NCBI GenBank assembly: GCA_964396385.1
Contig: CAYNFH010000040.1
Location: forward strand, 1 to 34,494
Source of the DNA: CAYNFH01 sp964396385
GTDB taxonomy: Bacteria > Armatimonadota > Chthonomonadetes > Chthonomonadales > CAJBBX01
Reading direction: 5' to 3'
DNA length: 34,494 nt
Part shown: piece by piece, positions 7,516-17,300 of the stretch
Numbering within the stretch: position 1 is the first letter of the stretch
How the letters are laid out: every line of letters begins with the position of its first letter
The notes under the pieces: generated by a model
Seen by the model: only the letters and a program-made list of their open reading frames with translations
The model's database searches: none
Told to the model about the DNA's origin: nothing
Made by a program: the position numbers and the translations under genes

Positions 7516-9645
7516 ATGAAGAGGCTCCTGGGAATTCTGGTCTGGCTGGCGCTGGCGGGACGAGCGGCCCGCGCCCAGACCGTGGAATCCTTTCGGTTCA
7601 TCCACGTCACCGACACGCATCTGACCGCCACACAGAACGTGGAGCCCATCCGCCATCTCGTCCAGGAGATAAACGGCATGATGCCGCGCCCGGACTTTGT
7701 GGTGGACACCGGTGACATCACAGAATCGGGACGGCAGGCGGAGTTCGACCGGTTCAAAGAGGCCACCTCTGGCCTCCCCATCCCCTTCTATGCCGTACCC
7801 GGGAACCACGACGTGCGCTGGGCTCCGTTGGGCAAGGAGGCCTTCACACAAAACTTCCAGCGCCTCTACCAGAGCTTCGACCACGGCGGCTGCCACTTCG
7901 TGCTCCTGGACAGCACGGTGCTGCTGGAGCACTGGGGCCACTTCGATTCGGCGGAGCTGCGCTGGCTGGAGGCGGACCTCAAGAAGCAGCCAAACGGCAC
8001 GCCCGTCCTCCTCTTCTTCCACCACTGGATCGGCCGCGAAAACCCCATGATAGATAACGAAGAGCAGTTCCTGCGGCTCATCGCCCCGTACAACGTCAAG
8101 GCGATGTTCATCGGCCACGGCCACTCGGACATACAGTGGAAGGTGAACGGCATCCAGTGCGTCATGGCCCGCGGCCTCTACCAGGGCAGCTACCACGTGG
8201 TGGACGTGAGCCCTCTCTCGATACGTATCCTGCGGGTGCGCAAAGAGCAGCCCGGAAATCAGGCGCTCATCGCGGAGGTCCCACTCGCGGCCAGGCCGTT
8301 CAGGCGGGTGGCCTTCACGTGGGACGACGCGAACATCTCGCTGCTGGCGCGGCGCACGTTCGTTGCGCAGCTTATGGCCGGCCGCATGCCGGAGACGAAG
8401 GACGTCACTTCCGAGTACTCCGTGGACGACGCTCCTTATGCCCGCATGGCGCCGGACGATCGGATCGAGCCGCACCAGAAAGGCATGACACAGGGACGGT
8501 TCGTCGGGCGGTTCGAGACAAAGGGCTTGGTGAGCGGCTCCCACGTGCTCCATGTCCGGATGACGGGGCAGGACGGCGTCGTCTACACGCGGGCCGAGCC
8601 CTTCAGCGTGGAGCAGCTCTCCGGCCAGCCCAGGGAGGAGTGGAGATTTGCGACGGGGGACGCCATCCAGAGCAGCCCCACTCTGGCCAACGGCACGTTG
8701 TACGCCACCTCTCTGGATGGGAAGCTGTACGCGCTGGACCCGGCCGCCGGCAAACGGCATTGGGCGACACTGACCCACGGTCCCATCCTCTCCACACCTC
8801 TTGTGTCCGGCGAGGCCGTCTACGTCGGCTCCATGGACCACAACCTGTACGCGCTGGACGCCCGGACCGGCCAGCCGCGCTGGCACTTTGACGCGGGAAC
8901 CCCGCTCTTCGCGACTCCCGCCGTATCGAATGGCATAGTCTGCATCGGGGCGGACCGAAAGATCTACGGACTGGACGAGCGGACCGGCGAGCGGCGCTGG
9001 ACCCAGGACGCCGGCAGCTTCTTCCAGTCGCGCGCGGCCGTGGCGGACGGCGTCTTCTACCTGGGCGGATGGGACAACACGCTGTACGCGCTGGACGCCG
9101 CAACGGGCACGCCCCGCTGGACGGCCAGAATGGGCCGCACCAACGGCGGCCGGGGCGAGCTGCTGTTCTACTACTCCCCGGCCATCGCCTCGCCCGCGGT
9201 CGGCGGAGGTCGCGTGTACGTCTGTACAGATGACGGGGTCCTGCACGCGGTCAGTGCGGCCACCGGAAGGGACGACTGGATCGCCCGGGCGCCCACCGGC
9301 GGGGACGGCTTTGGCTACTCCTCCCCGCTCTACCTGGACGGCCGGATCTACGTGGGCGGACTCGGCAGCCACGGCGACTGCTACGCCTTCGACTCCCAGG
9401 GCAACCTGCTCTGGCGCTGTTCCACCGGCTTCGAGAACTACGACTCCTCCCCCGCTCCGGCCGGCAGCCTGATCGCCATCGGCTCCGTTCGGGGCAAGCT
9501 CTCCTGGATCGATCCGGCCACTGGCGCGCTGCGGTACCAGTACGGGATCGAGCCGGGCCACTGCTTTTCCACCCCCGTTTCAGACGGCAAGCGCACGTAT
9601 ATTGCCGACATGAACAACGGCGTCTACTGCCTCTCCACCCCCTAA
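7516..9645 (+). CDS. Exported metallophosphoesterase fused to PQQ-like beta-propeller
   Basis: A 709-residue two-part exported protein. The ATG at 7516 has GGGAAGGA upstream; an in-frame ATG at 7465 would bury the signal peptide. The signal peptide is residues 1-20 (ARA|Q). A calcineurin-like phosphoesterase domain (about 25-270) shows all the metal motifs: D33-x-H35, G66-D67, G96-N-H-D99, H169-H170 and G-H201-G-H203. A linker domain (about 280-370) follows. From about 375 to the end there are tandem PQQ/WD40-type blades with recurrent LYALD-x-x-T/A-G-x-x-R/H-W signatures. Proteins of this architecture are thought to act on extracytoplasmic phosphoesters; the substrate is not evident. It is monocistronic, between dispersed repeats upstream and the convergent acyltransferase gene downstream. 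Confidence 0.9.
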   Translation: MKRLLGILVWLALAGRAARAQTVESFRFIHVTDTHLTATQNVEPIRHLVQEINGMMPRPDFVVDTGDITESGRQAEFDRFKEATSGLPIPFYAVPGNHDVRWAPLGKEAFTQNFQRLYQSFDHGGCHFVLLDSTVLLEHWGHFDSAELRWLEADLKKQPNGTPVLLFFHHWIGRENPMIDNEEQFLRLIAPYNVKAMFIGHGHSDIQWKVNGIQCVMARGLYQGSYHVVDVSPLSIRILRVRKEQPGNQALIAEVPLAARPFRRVAFTWDDANISLLARRTFVAQLMAGRMPETKDVTSEYSVDDAPYARMAPDDRIEPHQKGMTQGRFVGRFETKGLVSGSHVLHVRMTGQDGVVYTRAEPFSVEQLSGQPREEWRFATGDAIQSSPTLANGTLYATSLDGKLYALDPAAGKRHWATLTHGPILSTPLVSGEAVYVGSMDHNLYALDARTGQPRWHFDAGTPLFATPAVSNGIVCIGADRKIYGLDERTGERRWTQDAGSFFQSRAAVADGVFYLGGWDNTLYALDAATGTPRWTARMGRTNGGRGELLFYYSPAIASPAVGGGRVYVCTDDGVLHAVSAATGRDDWIARAPTGGDGFGYSSPLYLDGRIYVGGLGSHGDCYAFDSQGNLLWRCSTGFENYDSSPAPAGSLIAIGSVRGKLSWIDPATGALRYQYGIEPGHCFSTPVSDGKRTYIADMNNGVYCLSTP

Positions 9646-9707
9646 CCCGTATCCCATTTGAACGGAAAGGGTCACGCGGGCACCGCTACCCCTGCCCCCG
9701 ATAAGCC

Positions 9708-10922
9708 CTAGCGCGGTTCCAGAACGGGCTGGTCTTCTGGCGCGCGGATTACGGCGAGCGCCGGCTGCGGTGGATCGCGTCGGGGCGCGTGGATCATGAA
9801 CGGCTTCTCGAAGCGTAGGTGGAAGAGATACCCGAGGCCGATGACCGCAGGCGCCACCAGGCCAACCTGGAAGACAATGTTCGCCGCATTCGTGAAGCCG
9901 CGTGACGCTGCCCAGGAGCCCGCGGCGGTCACGAGCGGCAGGTGGATGAGGTAGACGCTGTAGGAGAACACTCCGCACCCGGCGATCCACCGCCCCGAGA
10001 GCACGCGGTTAGGCGCGCAGCCCGGCCGGGCCGACCATACCAGCAATCCTGCAAAGAGGACGCCCCACATGGCGTCCGTCAGCGTCCGGAAGTGGCCGTG
10101 GCGGCCGTCCCAGATCGCCAGGGCCACCACTGCCGCGGCCACCACTGGCAGCAGCGCCCCCAGCTCCAGTTTCCGACCGGCTTGCCGCCGGGACACGAGC
10201 GTGGCCGCGTACATCCCCAGCGCGAACTCGAAGCAGCGGCCGAACACGCTGTACGCCAGGACATACCCCTCCTCATCCCCCACCAGGTACGGCCCGCTCG
10301 CCACCACGTACCGGTAGGCGGAGCTCACGGCGAGGACCGCCAGCAGCACGACACTCGGCCGCACCCTCCGGTAGGCCTCGACCAGCGCCGGGAACAGCAC
10401 GTATAGCTGCGATTCCAGGGCCAGTGACCAGAGCGCGCCGTTTAGCGCCAACACGTACTCCGGCCGCAAGTTGTGCAGCATCAGCGCGTGCAAGCCCAGC
10501 CACCGCGCCATGTAGCTGCCCGAGAGCTGCGGGTTGTGCCCCCACTGTCCGGCGAGCCATGCCGGCACGCCCAGCAGGAGAAGAGCCGCGTAGTAGGGCG
10601 GGAGGATGCGGCGGCACCTCCGTTTGGCGAACTCCTTCAGGCTCGGCTCCCGTCGGCCTCCCTGCGCGAACGGCCAGTAGAGACAGAAGCCCGAGAGCAC
10701 CAGGAACAGATTGACGCCTACGTGCCCCAGGCTCAGTACGGAGGATATGTGGAGCGGCCGACCGGGCAGAGGGAGGGAGATGGTCCACTGTCCGCCAAAT
10801 AGCCAGCAGTGGTAGAGCAGCACCATGAGCATGGCGCAACCCCGCAGGCCATCCACAAACTGGAGCCGGCGCGAAGATCCCGGCGACGGACGTTGCGACT
10901 GGACTGTAACACCAGAAACCAT
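9708..10922 (-). CDS. Acyltransferase 3 (OafA/NodX-like) membrane protein
   Basis: A 404-residue polytopic membrane protein of the acyltransferase-3 family, which transfers acyl groups from the cytoplasm onto surface glycans or lipids. The family signature near the N terminus is D24-G-L-R-G28 followed by H38 in LLYHCW. About ten hydrophobic helices follow, including segments FVLSGFCLYWPF-like, VLLAVLAVSSAY and AVIGLGYLFHLRFEKPF. The chosen ATG at 10922 has GGGAG upstream. The frame stays open to 11174, but that extension overlaps the 3' end of the preceding gene and is not membrane-like. The spacing to the CRTAC1-like gene (85 bp) on the same strand suggests co-transcription. The acyl donor and acceptor are unknown. 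Confidence 0.88.
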   Translation of the reverse strand: MVSGVTVQSQRPSPGSSRRLQFVDGLRGCAMLMVLLYHCWLFGGQWTISLPLPGRPLHISSVLSLGHVGVNLFLVLSGFCLYWPFAQGGRREPSLKEFAKRRCRRILPPYYAALLLLGVPAWLAGQWGHNPQLSGSYMARWLGLHALMLHNLRPEYVLALNGALWSLALESQLYVLFPALVEAYRRVRPSVVLLAVLAVSSAYRYVVASGPYLVGDEEGYVLAYSVFGRCFEFALGMYAATLVSRRQAGRKLELGALLPVVAAAVVALAIWDGRHGHFRTLTDAMWGVLFAGLLVWSARPGCAPNRVLSGRWIAGCGVFSYSVYLIHLPLVTAAGSWAASRGFTNAANIVFQVGLVAPAVIGLGYLFHLRFEKPFMIHAPRRDPPQPALAVIRAPEDQPVLEPR

Positions 10923-11007
10923 GGACCGCTCGCTCCCGGCGCAAAGTTGCGCATTCCACAGGCACCCGTGGTGCAATCGGCGTGCCAGTGGGCAACCAGA
11001 GGGGAGT

Positions 11008-12828
11008 CTATGGCTCGTGGAGGACCAGGATCCTGTCGCCGCTAACGGCTGCGGTCTTGCTCGTCTTGCCGTCCGGCCAGCGTACGGTGACGCTATCGGC
11101 TCGCGAATAGGAGCCGAGCCCGAAGTGCAGGCGACGGTCGTGCGCGGATAGATAGCTTCCGCCGCTGCTCGCATAGGCAGAGCGCCTCACCGCGCCGGTC
11201 TCCACCGTCACAGTGGCGCCGTATCCATCGCGGTTGCCCGGGCCCCCCGCCAGCGCCACTTCGAGCCAATGGCCGTCTGTCGTAGTCTCGTTCCGCAGCA
11301 GCCTCGGCGGTCCGGAGTTGCAGATGACCAGGGCATCCTCGCGACCGTCATTATCGAAGTCTCCCCGACAGGCTCCCCGGCCGACCATAGGGCGAGTGAC
11401 CCCGTCTCCAGCGTTCCGGCTCACGTCTTGAAACGTACTGTCGCCGCGATTCCGGAATACCAGGCCGGGCTGCCGGTATGTCTCGCCCGGATTGGTCAGC
11501 TCCACAGTATCGTAGATGTGGCCGTTGGCAACAAACAGATCCGGCCAGCCGTCGTTGTCGAAATCCGCGAAGAACAGCCCGAACGTGAGATAGGAGTAGC
11601 TGGGCCGGAACAGCCCCGCCTCACGCGAGCGATCGGTCCAGGGTAGTTGGGATGTGATATCGTAAAGGGCGAGACCCTCCGCGTAGAAGTTGCCGATGGC
11701 GATCCCCCGCGTGCCATCATTGCGATAGTCCGCGGCATCGATCCCCATGCCCGCCCGGGGTCGGCCCTCGTCATTCAGTGCGAGGCCGGAGGGAACGCCG
11801 ATCTCCACAAAGGAGCCCTTACCCGTGTTCCGATACACGAAGTTGGGCTCGACGTCGTTCGCGACGATCAGATCCGGGTGCCCGTCCTGGTTCAGGTCGC
11901 ACACACAGATGCCCAGCGCCTTCGAGCGCTCACTGTAGATGCCCGCTGTCCGCGTTACGTCGGCGAACCGCCCCTGGCCCTGGTTGTGGTAAAGATGACA
12001 GGATTCGCCCGCGTACATCCGCGGATTGCAGTAGGTCTTGAAGGCTTCGCCGCACCGGATGTCCGTCTCCGGCGACCACTTCACGTAGTGGCAGACGAAG
12101 AGGTCCAGCTTGCCGTCGTTGTCGTAGTCCAGCCAGGCGGCGCTTGTGCTCCAGCTGGCCCCGCCTACTCCGGCCGCGGCGGTGACGTCCCGGAAGAGCC
12201 GATGAGGGGACGAGGCGATGAGGGGATGAGGCGTGGACGGAGTCGTGAGTCGTGAGTCGTGAGTCGTGAGGGCGGAACTCGGAGCGCCGCTGTTGGTATC
12301 CTGAACGCCTGAACGCCTGAACGCCTGAACGCCTTCGTTGTGGAACAGCCTGTTGCCGCCGACGCCGGTCACGTAGAGATCGTCGTAACCGTCGTTGTCG
12401 TAGTCGCCCACCGCAACGCCCATCCCCTGCATGGAAACGGCCAGCCCCATCTCGCGTGTCGTATCGGAGAACGTCCCGTCACGGTTGTTATGGTACAGCG
12501 CCAGGCTCGGCCGGGGGCCCGGCCCCGAATGAGCCGGCCACCAATCGCCATTGACCAGGATGATGTCCGGATACCCGTCGTTGTCATAGTCGATGAAGCC
12601 TCCTCCTCCCCCCATCGTCTCGGGCATCAGCCGCTGTCCGGTTGCGCCATTTGACCGCGAGAAGGCGATTCCGGCGCGGGCGGTCACGTCCCGGAACCGG
12701 ATGGCGCTGGTCCGTTCTTGCACCTCGGCATGCCGGGGCCGGTCGGATTGGAACACGCAGCCGGTGAGGGTCACCAACCCCGGGAGCAATAGGCGCATCA
12801 GCACATTGACCCGTACCGCCAGGCTCAT
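11008..12828 (-). CDS. CRTAC1-type FG-GAP/VCBS repeat lipoprotein with ASPIC/UnbV domain
   Basis: A 606-residue exported protein. A lipobox-like LTGC (C24, or C14 if translation starts at the second methionine) suggests a lipoprotein. The body consists of FG-GAP/VCBS repeats with many calcium-type D-x-D-N-D-G loops (DYDNDGYPDI, DYDNDGYDDL, DYDNDGKLDL, DFDNDGWPDL, DFDNDGREDA), as in integrin-like propellers. The C terminus, about 515-606, is the ASPIC/UnbV domain (VTVRWPDGKTSK). The ATG at 12828 overlaps the stop of the TPR gene by ATGA, a pairing often seen for this family in soil bacteria. Residues about 163-216 are not propeller sequence. They are encoded by heptad and octad tandem repeats (12241-12335) lying between RLFHNEG and RLFRDVTAAAGV, and look inserted in frame. 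The molecular role of the family is not established. Confidence 0.9.
   Translation of the reverse strand: MSLAVRVNVLMRLLLPGLVTLTGCVFQSDRPRHAEVQERTSAIRFRDVTARAGIAFSRSNGATGQRLMPETMGGGGGFIDYDNDGYPDIILVNGDWWPAHSGPGPRPSLALYHNNRDGTFSDTTREMGLAVSMQGMGVAVGDYDNDGYDDLYVTGVGGNRLFHNEGVQAFRRSGVQDTNSGAPSSALTTHDSRLTTPSTPHPLIASSPHRLFRDVTAAAGVGGASWSTSAAWLDYDNDGKLDLFVCHYVKWSPETDIRCGEAFKTYCNPRMYAGESCHLYHNQGQGRFADVTRTAGIYSERSKALGICVCDLNQDGHPDLIVANDVEPNFVYRNTGKGSFVEIGVPSGLALNDEGRPRAGMGIDAADYRNDGTRGIAIGNFYAEGLALYDITSQLPWTDRSREAGLFRPSYSYLTFGLFFADFDNDGWPDLFVANGHIYDTVELTNPGETYRQPGLVFRNRGDSTFQDVSRNAGDGVTRPMVGRGACRGDFDNDGREDALVICNSGPPRLLRNETTTDGHWLEVALAGGPGNRDGYGATVTVETGAVRRSAYASSGGSYLSAHDRRLHFGLGSYSRADSVTVRWPDGKTSKTAAVSGDRILVLHEP
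12241..12335. repeat. Heptad and octad repeats inside the CRTAC1-like gene
   Basis: AGTCGTG units repeated about four times (12241-12270), a 30-bp spacer, then CTGAACGC octads repeated about four times (12301-12335). The coding strand gives ALTTHDSRLTTPSTP. Confidence 0.9.
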
Positions 12829-14180
12829 CCCATTGGCCCTCCCGTCCGGTCCGGCAGCGGCAGCCCGAGCTCTGCGTAGATAGCGCTCATAGTTTTCCGG
12901 ACGGACGGGTTGAGGGGATCGATGGTGTAGGCCGACTGTATCTCCGTCAGCGCCTCGGCATAGTGTCCCCCATCGGCATAGTGGCGGGCCAGGGCTGCAC
13001 GCACGGTTACGTCGGACGGATGGAGCAACCTGCGATTCTTCAGCTCATCCTCCTCGCGGTCCCGGGCGGCCAGGCGCTCGGCAATGGAGCGCTGCTCCGC
13101 CGCGCCCCCCCGGTCGCCCAGTCCTGCAAACGCACGCGCGAGCGGGAACCGGCCGGAGGCTGCCGCCGGCTGCAGCTCCAGGAAGCGGATATACGCAAAC
13201 GCCGCCTCGCGATACCGGCGCTCGCCCAGCAGCATCCGGCCCAGCTCGGACCAGGCCCGGACATCCTTCGGATCCAGACTCAGCGCTGTCAGAAAGTGGT
13301 GCTCCGCAAGGGCGAGATCCGGGTGAGGCGCCAGCGGGTCGGAGAGGATCTCCGCAAGCAGCCGGTGCGCAGTTGCGGAGGACGGATCCTTGGCGAGGAC
13401 CGCCTCCACCCCGCTTCTTGCCGCATCGAACTGGTGAACCCTGTAGCGTTGTCGATTCAGCGCCCACTCGAGCTCCTCGCTGCGCGCCACCGCCGGCTCC
13501 CTCTCAAGCTCCTGGAGGGCGCGGACCGGGTTGAGCCGCTGGTTGAACTCTTCGGCAACGGCGAGGTGGCCGGCGACGTCATCAGCCCGGAGGGTTCGAG
13601 ATGCCTGCTCGAGCGATCCGAGCGCCCTCTCCGGCTGTCGCGCCGCGGTCCATGCATAGCAGGCCCCCACGTAGCCGTCTGCGCGGTCCGGTTCGAGCGA
13701 GATGACCCGCTCGTAATCGCGGGCGGCGTCCAGGTAACGGCCCAGCTTTCGCTCGCAATTGCCGAGCGATTGATATATTCCCGCGTCCGGCTGCGGGCTT
13801 CGTTTCACTGCCTCCTGAAGTGCTTCGCGGGCGGTGAGCATGTCGCCCGCCGTACCGGCAGCCTCCGCGAGCTCCAGCAAGATCCGCATGTCGCCCGGAT
13901 TGGAGCGCCTTGCAGCGCGCAGGGGCTCCAATGCAGCAAGCCTTTGGGCCACAGCGTCGCGGTCACCTGCGGGCAGCGGAGGCGGGGGCGGGAGCGGAAC
14001 CGTCGCCGGCACCGCGAGCAGCTCGGCGGCGGGCGTGCGATGAAGAGAACGGCGAACCCTGAATGCTAGGAATCCCAGCGCGCAGATCGCCAGCAGGAGA
14101 GCGAGTATGAGCTGCGCCCGGTGCGAGTGGTTGACCATTGGGCGGGAATTTTCGTGGATTACGTCGCCGTACAGAGCCAT
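12825..14180 (-). CDS. Membrane-anchored tetratricopeptide repeat protein
   Basis: A 451-residue protein with one N-terminal transmembrane helix (about residues 24-42, LILALLLAICALGFLAF) and a proline-rich linker (PLPPPPPLP). TPR-type helical repeats follow to the C terminus (for example A-R-D-Y-E-R-V-I-S-L-E-P-D-R-A-D-G-Y-V-G and A-L-T-E-I-Q-S-A-Y-T-I-D-P-L-N-P-S-V). TPR proteins are scaffolds, and this one probably faces the periplasm. The ATG at 14180 has a weak GGTGGA upstream. A second ATG at 14138 removes 14 residues and keeps the membrane segment. The gene is translationally coupled (ATGA) to the CRTAC1-like gene downstream, so the two probably form a unit. It is divergent from the AddB-like gene. 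Confidence 0.85.
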   Translation of the reverse strand: MALYGDVIHENSRPMVNHSHRAQLILALLLAICALGFLAFRVRRSLHRTPAAELLAVPATVPLPPPPPLPAGDRDAVAQRLAALEPLRAARRSNPGDMRILLELAEAAGTAGDMLTAREALQEAVKRSPQPDAGIYQSLGNCERKLGRYLDAARDYERVISLEPDRADGYVGACYAWTAARQPERALGSLEQASRTLRADDVAGHLAVAEEFNQRLNPVRALQELEREPAVARSEELEWALNRQRYRVHQFDAARSGVEAVLAKDPSSATAHRLLAEILSDPLAPHPDLALAEHHFLTALSLDPKDVRAWSELGRMLLGERRYREAAFAYIRFLELQPAAASGRFPLARAFAGLGDRGGAAEQRSIAERLAARDREEDELKNRRLLHPSDVTVRAALARHYADGGHYAEALTEIQSAYTIDPLNPSVRKTMSAIYAELGLPLPDRTGGPMG

Positions 14181-14343
14181 TCAGCAGTTCCACCGGCGCG
14201 CCGTCTTTCCCTTCTGTTGTCGGCGCGCGCAACAACCGGGCGGACGGCCAGAAGGAGGGAGAAAGGCCTCCTTCCGCCAATTACCACGCGAAGGTAATCC
14301 TTCCGCGGCGCCGGCTCACGGTAATGGTAAGTGGAGCGTATCA

Positions 14344-17300
14344 GTGGAACAGATAGGGGCGAGTCCCAAACCACCCGCGGTGGTAATCGTGGGACCGGCA
14401 GGATCCGGGAAGACTGCAACCTGCATAGAGCGCCTGAAGGCGCAGCCCGCCCGCTCGCTTCTGGCCGTGCCGTCCGCGCGGTACGCGGAGCGTCTCCGGG
14501 AGATCTATCCCGATGCTCCCGGTGAAGCCATCCTCCCGTTCGGAGCGCTGGTGACGCGGCTCGCGGGCGTCGAGCCCACGAACCTTGCCACGCCAGCGTT
14601 CCGCCGGCTCGCGCTGGCGGAGGCCGTGAACCGAGATGTGACTCGCGAAGCATACTTCGGCGCGATGCGCGACGTGCCGGGCTTCTCACGGGCGCTCGCG
14701 GAGATCATCAGCGAGCTCAAGCTCTCCTGCGTTACGCCCGAGATTTTGCTGCAATCCGCGGAGACGGCCGTACACGAGCTGGGAAACCGTGCATTTCTTC
14801 GCAAGGCGGAGGAGATCTCCAAGGTATTTTCCACCTACAACTCCCTGCTGGCCGAGCATAGCCTGCTGGACGCGGACGACGTGGTGGCGGCGGCCACCAG
14901 CCGGGTGGTCGCGCGGAAACCGCTGCCGGGCAGGCTCAAGACGCTCCACGTGGACGGATTCCATCGCCTGTCGCTCGCGTGGAGGCGGCTGCTGGCGGCG
15001 CTCTCCGCGCGCGGGGTCCAGGTTACTGTGACGCTCACGTATGAGGACGACCGCCCGCTGCTGTTCGCGGCCACGGCGCGGACGCTCCAGAGTCTGCGCT
15101 CGGAGTTCACCGTCACCGAGGAGCCCCTCCCCGCCCGTCACGCCGATACCCACAGCCCACTCAACACCCTCGAACGCCGCATCTGGGCACCGTCATTAGG
15201 AGCCGCTGTAGGGGCCGGGCGCCGTCCCGGCCCGGATTCCGCTCTCACGATTCACGACTCACGACTCACGACTCCGGAATCCGGCCCTGAACACCTGAAC
15301 ACCCGAACACCTGAACACCCAGCGGATTCCGGCCCCTCACCTCTCACCTCTCACCTCTCACCTGAATCACCCCATCATCCGCCCCTCCTCCTCTTCGATG
15401 CGCCAAACGCCTACGCCGAGTGCGAGATGGTCGCCCGGGCGCTCCGGCGGGAGCGGGAGGCAACTGCTTGCGCCTGGTCCGACTATGCCGTGGTCCTCCG
15501 GAGCCCGGCCGAGTACGCGCCCACGCTGCGCTCCGTCTTCGAGAAGCTGGGCGTTCCGGTGGCGCTGCCGCCCGTGGAGAGACTGATCGACAGCCGGACG
15601 GTCCGTTCGCTCGCGCTGCTGGGCCGGGTCTTCCTCTCCGGATGGCAACGGGACGAGGTTGTCGCGCTGCTGAAGTGCGCGCTCGCCGGCGAGCGTCTGG
15701 CGGTCGACACGCTGTTCAGCCGCGCGCGGAAACAGGCCGTACGAGAAGGGCGCGAAGCGTGGCTGCGCCTTGCCGGGCGGAAAGGCACGGAGGCCGCATC
15801 GCGTCTGTTAGCACGCGTGGCGGAACTTGAGATGGGGTTTGACGGGCCGGGCCGCCACGCCTCCGAGCTCGCCCAGCGGCTGCGGCAGGCGGCGGGAGAG
15901 CTGGGATTGCACGACGAGGACGGCTCCCTCCGGTACGCGCTCCGGATCGCGGACGAAGTGGCGGCCGCGGCCGGGCTCATCGGGTCCGGTAAGATGGACT
16001 TCCGAACGTTCTACTCAGCCGTGAGTGCGGCCTGGAGCGGGGCATCGTACTCACCCCCGGCTCCGCGGGATGCCGTGAGGGTGTCGGACCCGTACGACAT
16101 ACGCGAAGCACGGCCACGCATAGCCGCCGTAATGGGCCTCATAGAGCGGGGCTTTCCGCGTCGCGTCGCGGAAGACCCGTTTCTCCGGGACGACGAACGT
16201 ATAGCGCTTGCCGCTGCCGGCCTGGTGGGACTGGAGCAGCGGTCGGAGCGAGCGGACGAGGAGCGACTGCTGTTCTACCTGGCGGTCACCGCCCCCTCCG
16301 AACGACTGATACTTTCATTTCCTCGGGCCGGAGATGAGTCGGATACGCTCCCCTCCTTCTTCCTGGACGAGGTCCACGCCGCCCTGGGGCGCGTGCCGGC
16401 TGTCGTGCGGACTCTCGCGGACGTCGCACCGATTCCGGAGGAGTGCACTTCATCCCGAGACCACCTACTGGCGGCTTGCGCCGCGCTCGGAGAGGCCGGT
16501 CAGGTCGAAGATGGCCCAGACCGTGCCGCGGTGGCGGAAGTGCTCGCCACCCGAGGGCGGCCACGGCTGCCCCGACTTGAGCGTCCGGAGCTGAAAAGCG
16601 TCTACGGCGCCACCAGGCGCTTCGGCGTGACGGAGATCGAGACGTACAACACCTGCCCGTTCCGCCATTGGATGCAGTACGGAATGGATGCGCGCCCGGA
16701 AGCGGACGGCGCCGGCCCGGCGGACCGTGGCGCGCTCTACCACCGGGCTCTGTCCCGCCATCACCGGAAGAGCCCATCGCCATCGGAAGAAACGGACCCC
16801 GTCGACGTCGACGCTCTTTGCCGATCGCTGATAGAGGAGCTGTCCGACTGCCTTTCGGCGGCTTCCGTGGACGCCCGCCCCCATCGGCGGATGCTCCTGG
16901 AGCGGTACCTGACGGAGGCGCTGGCCGCCTTCGCCCGCCGGGAAGCGCTGCTCCGCCCCCGCTTTGGGCTGGCGCCCACCCACTTCGAGCTAGCGTTCGG
17001 CATGGACAGCGCGGCCGCAGACGAGGAGGGCGAGCCGGGCCGCGAATATGATGCGGCCTCCACCGGGGCTCCGCTGGTGATAACCCCACCGGATGGCGGC
17101 GGCCCCATCCATCTTGCCGGGGCCATCGACCGCGTCGACCTGACCCCGGACGGCAGCCGCGCCCTGCTCATGGACTACAAAACCGGGGCCACGGCGACCT
17201 ACCGGCAGATGAGCGAGGGCCAGAGCCTCCAGCTTCCCCTCTACTTCCTGGCCCTGGAGCAGCTCTGGGGCAAGGAGGCGCTCGGGGCCTGCTACGACTC

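Noticed and set aside
7510..9561. 683-residue antisense open frame over the phosphoesterase gene
   Set aside because: High GC leaves few stops antisense to coding DNA; the sense frame has all catalytic motifs and propeller blades.
9708..11174. Longer start for the acyltransferase at 11174
   Set aside because: The added 84 residues overlap the preceding gene, are not membrane-like and lack the family pattern; 10922 has a ribosome site.
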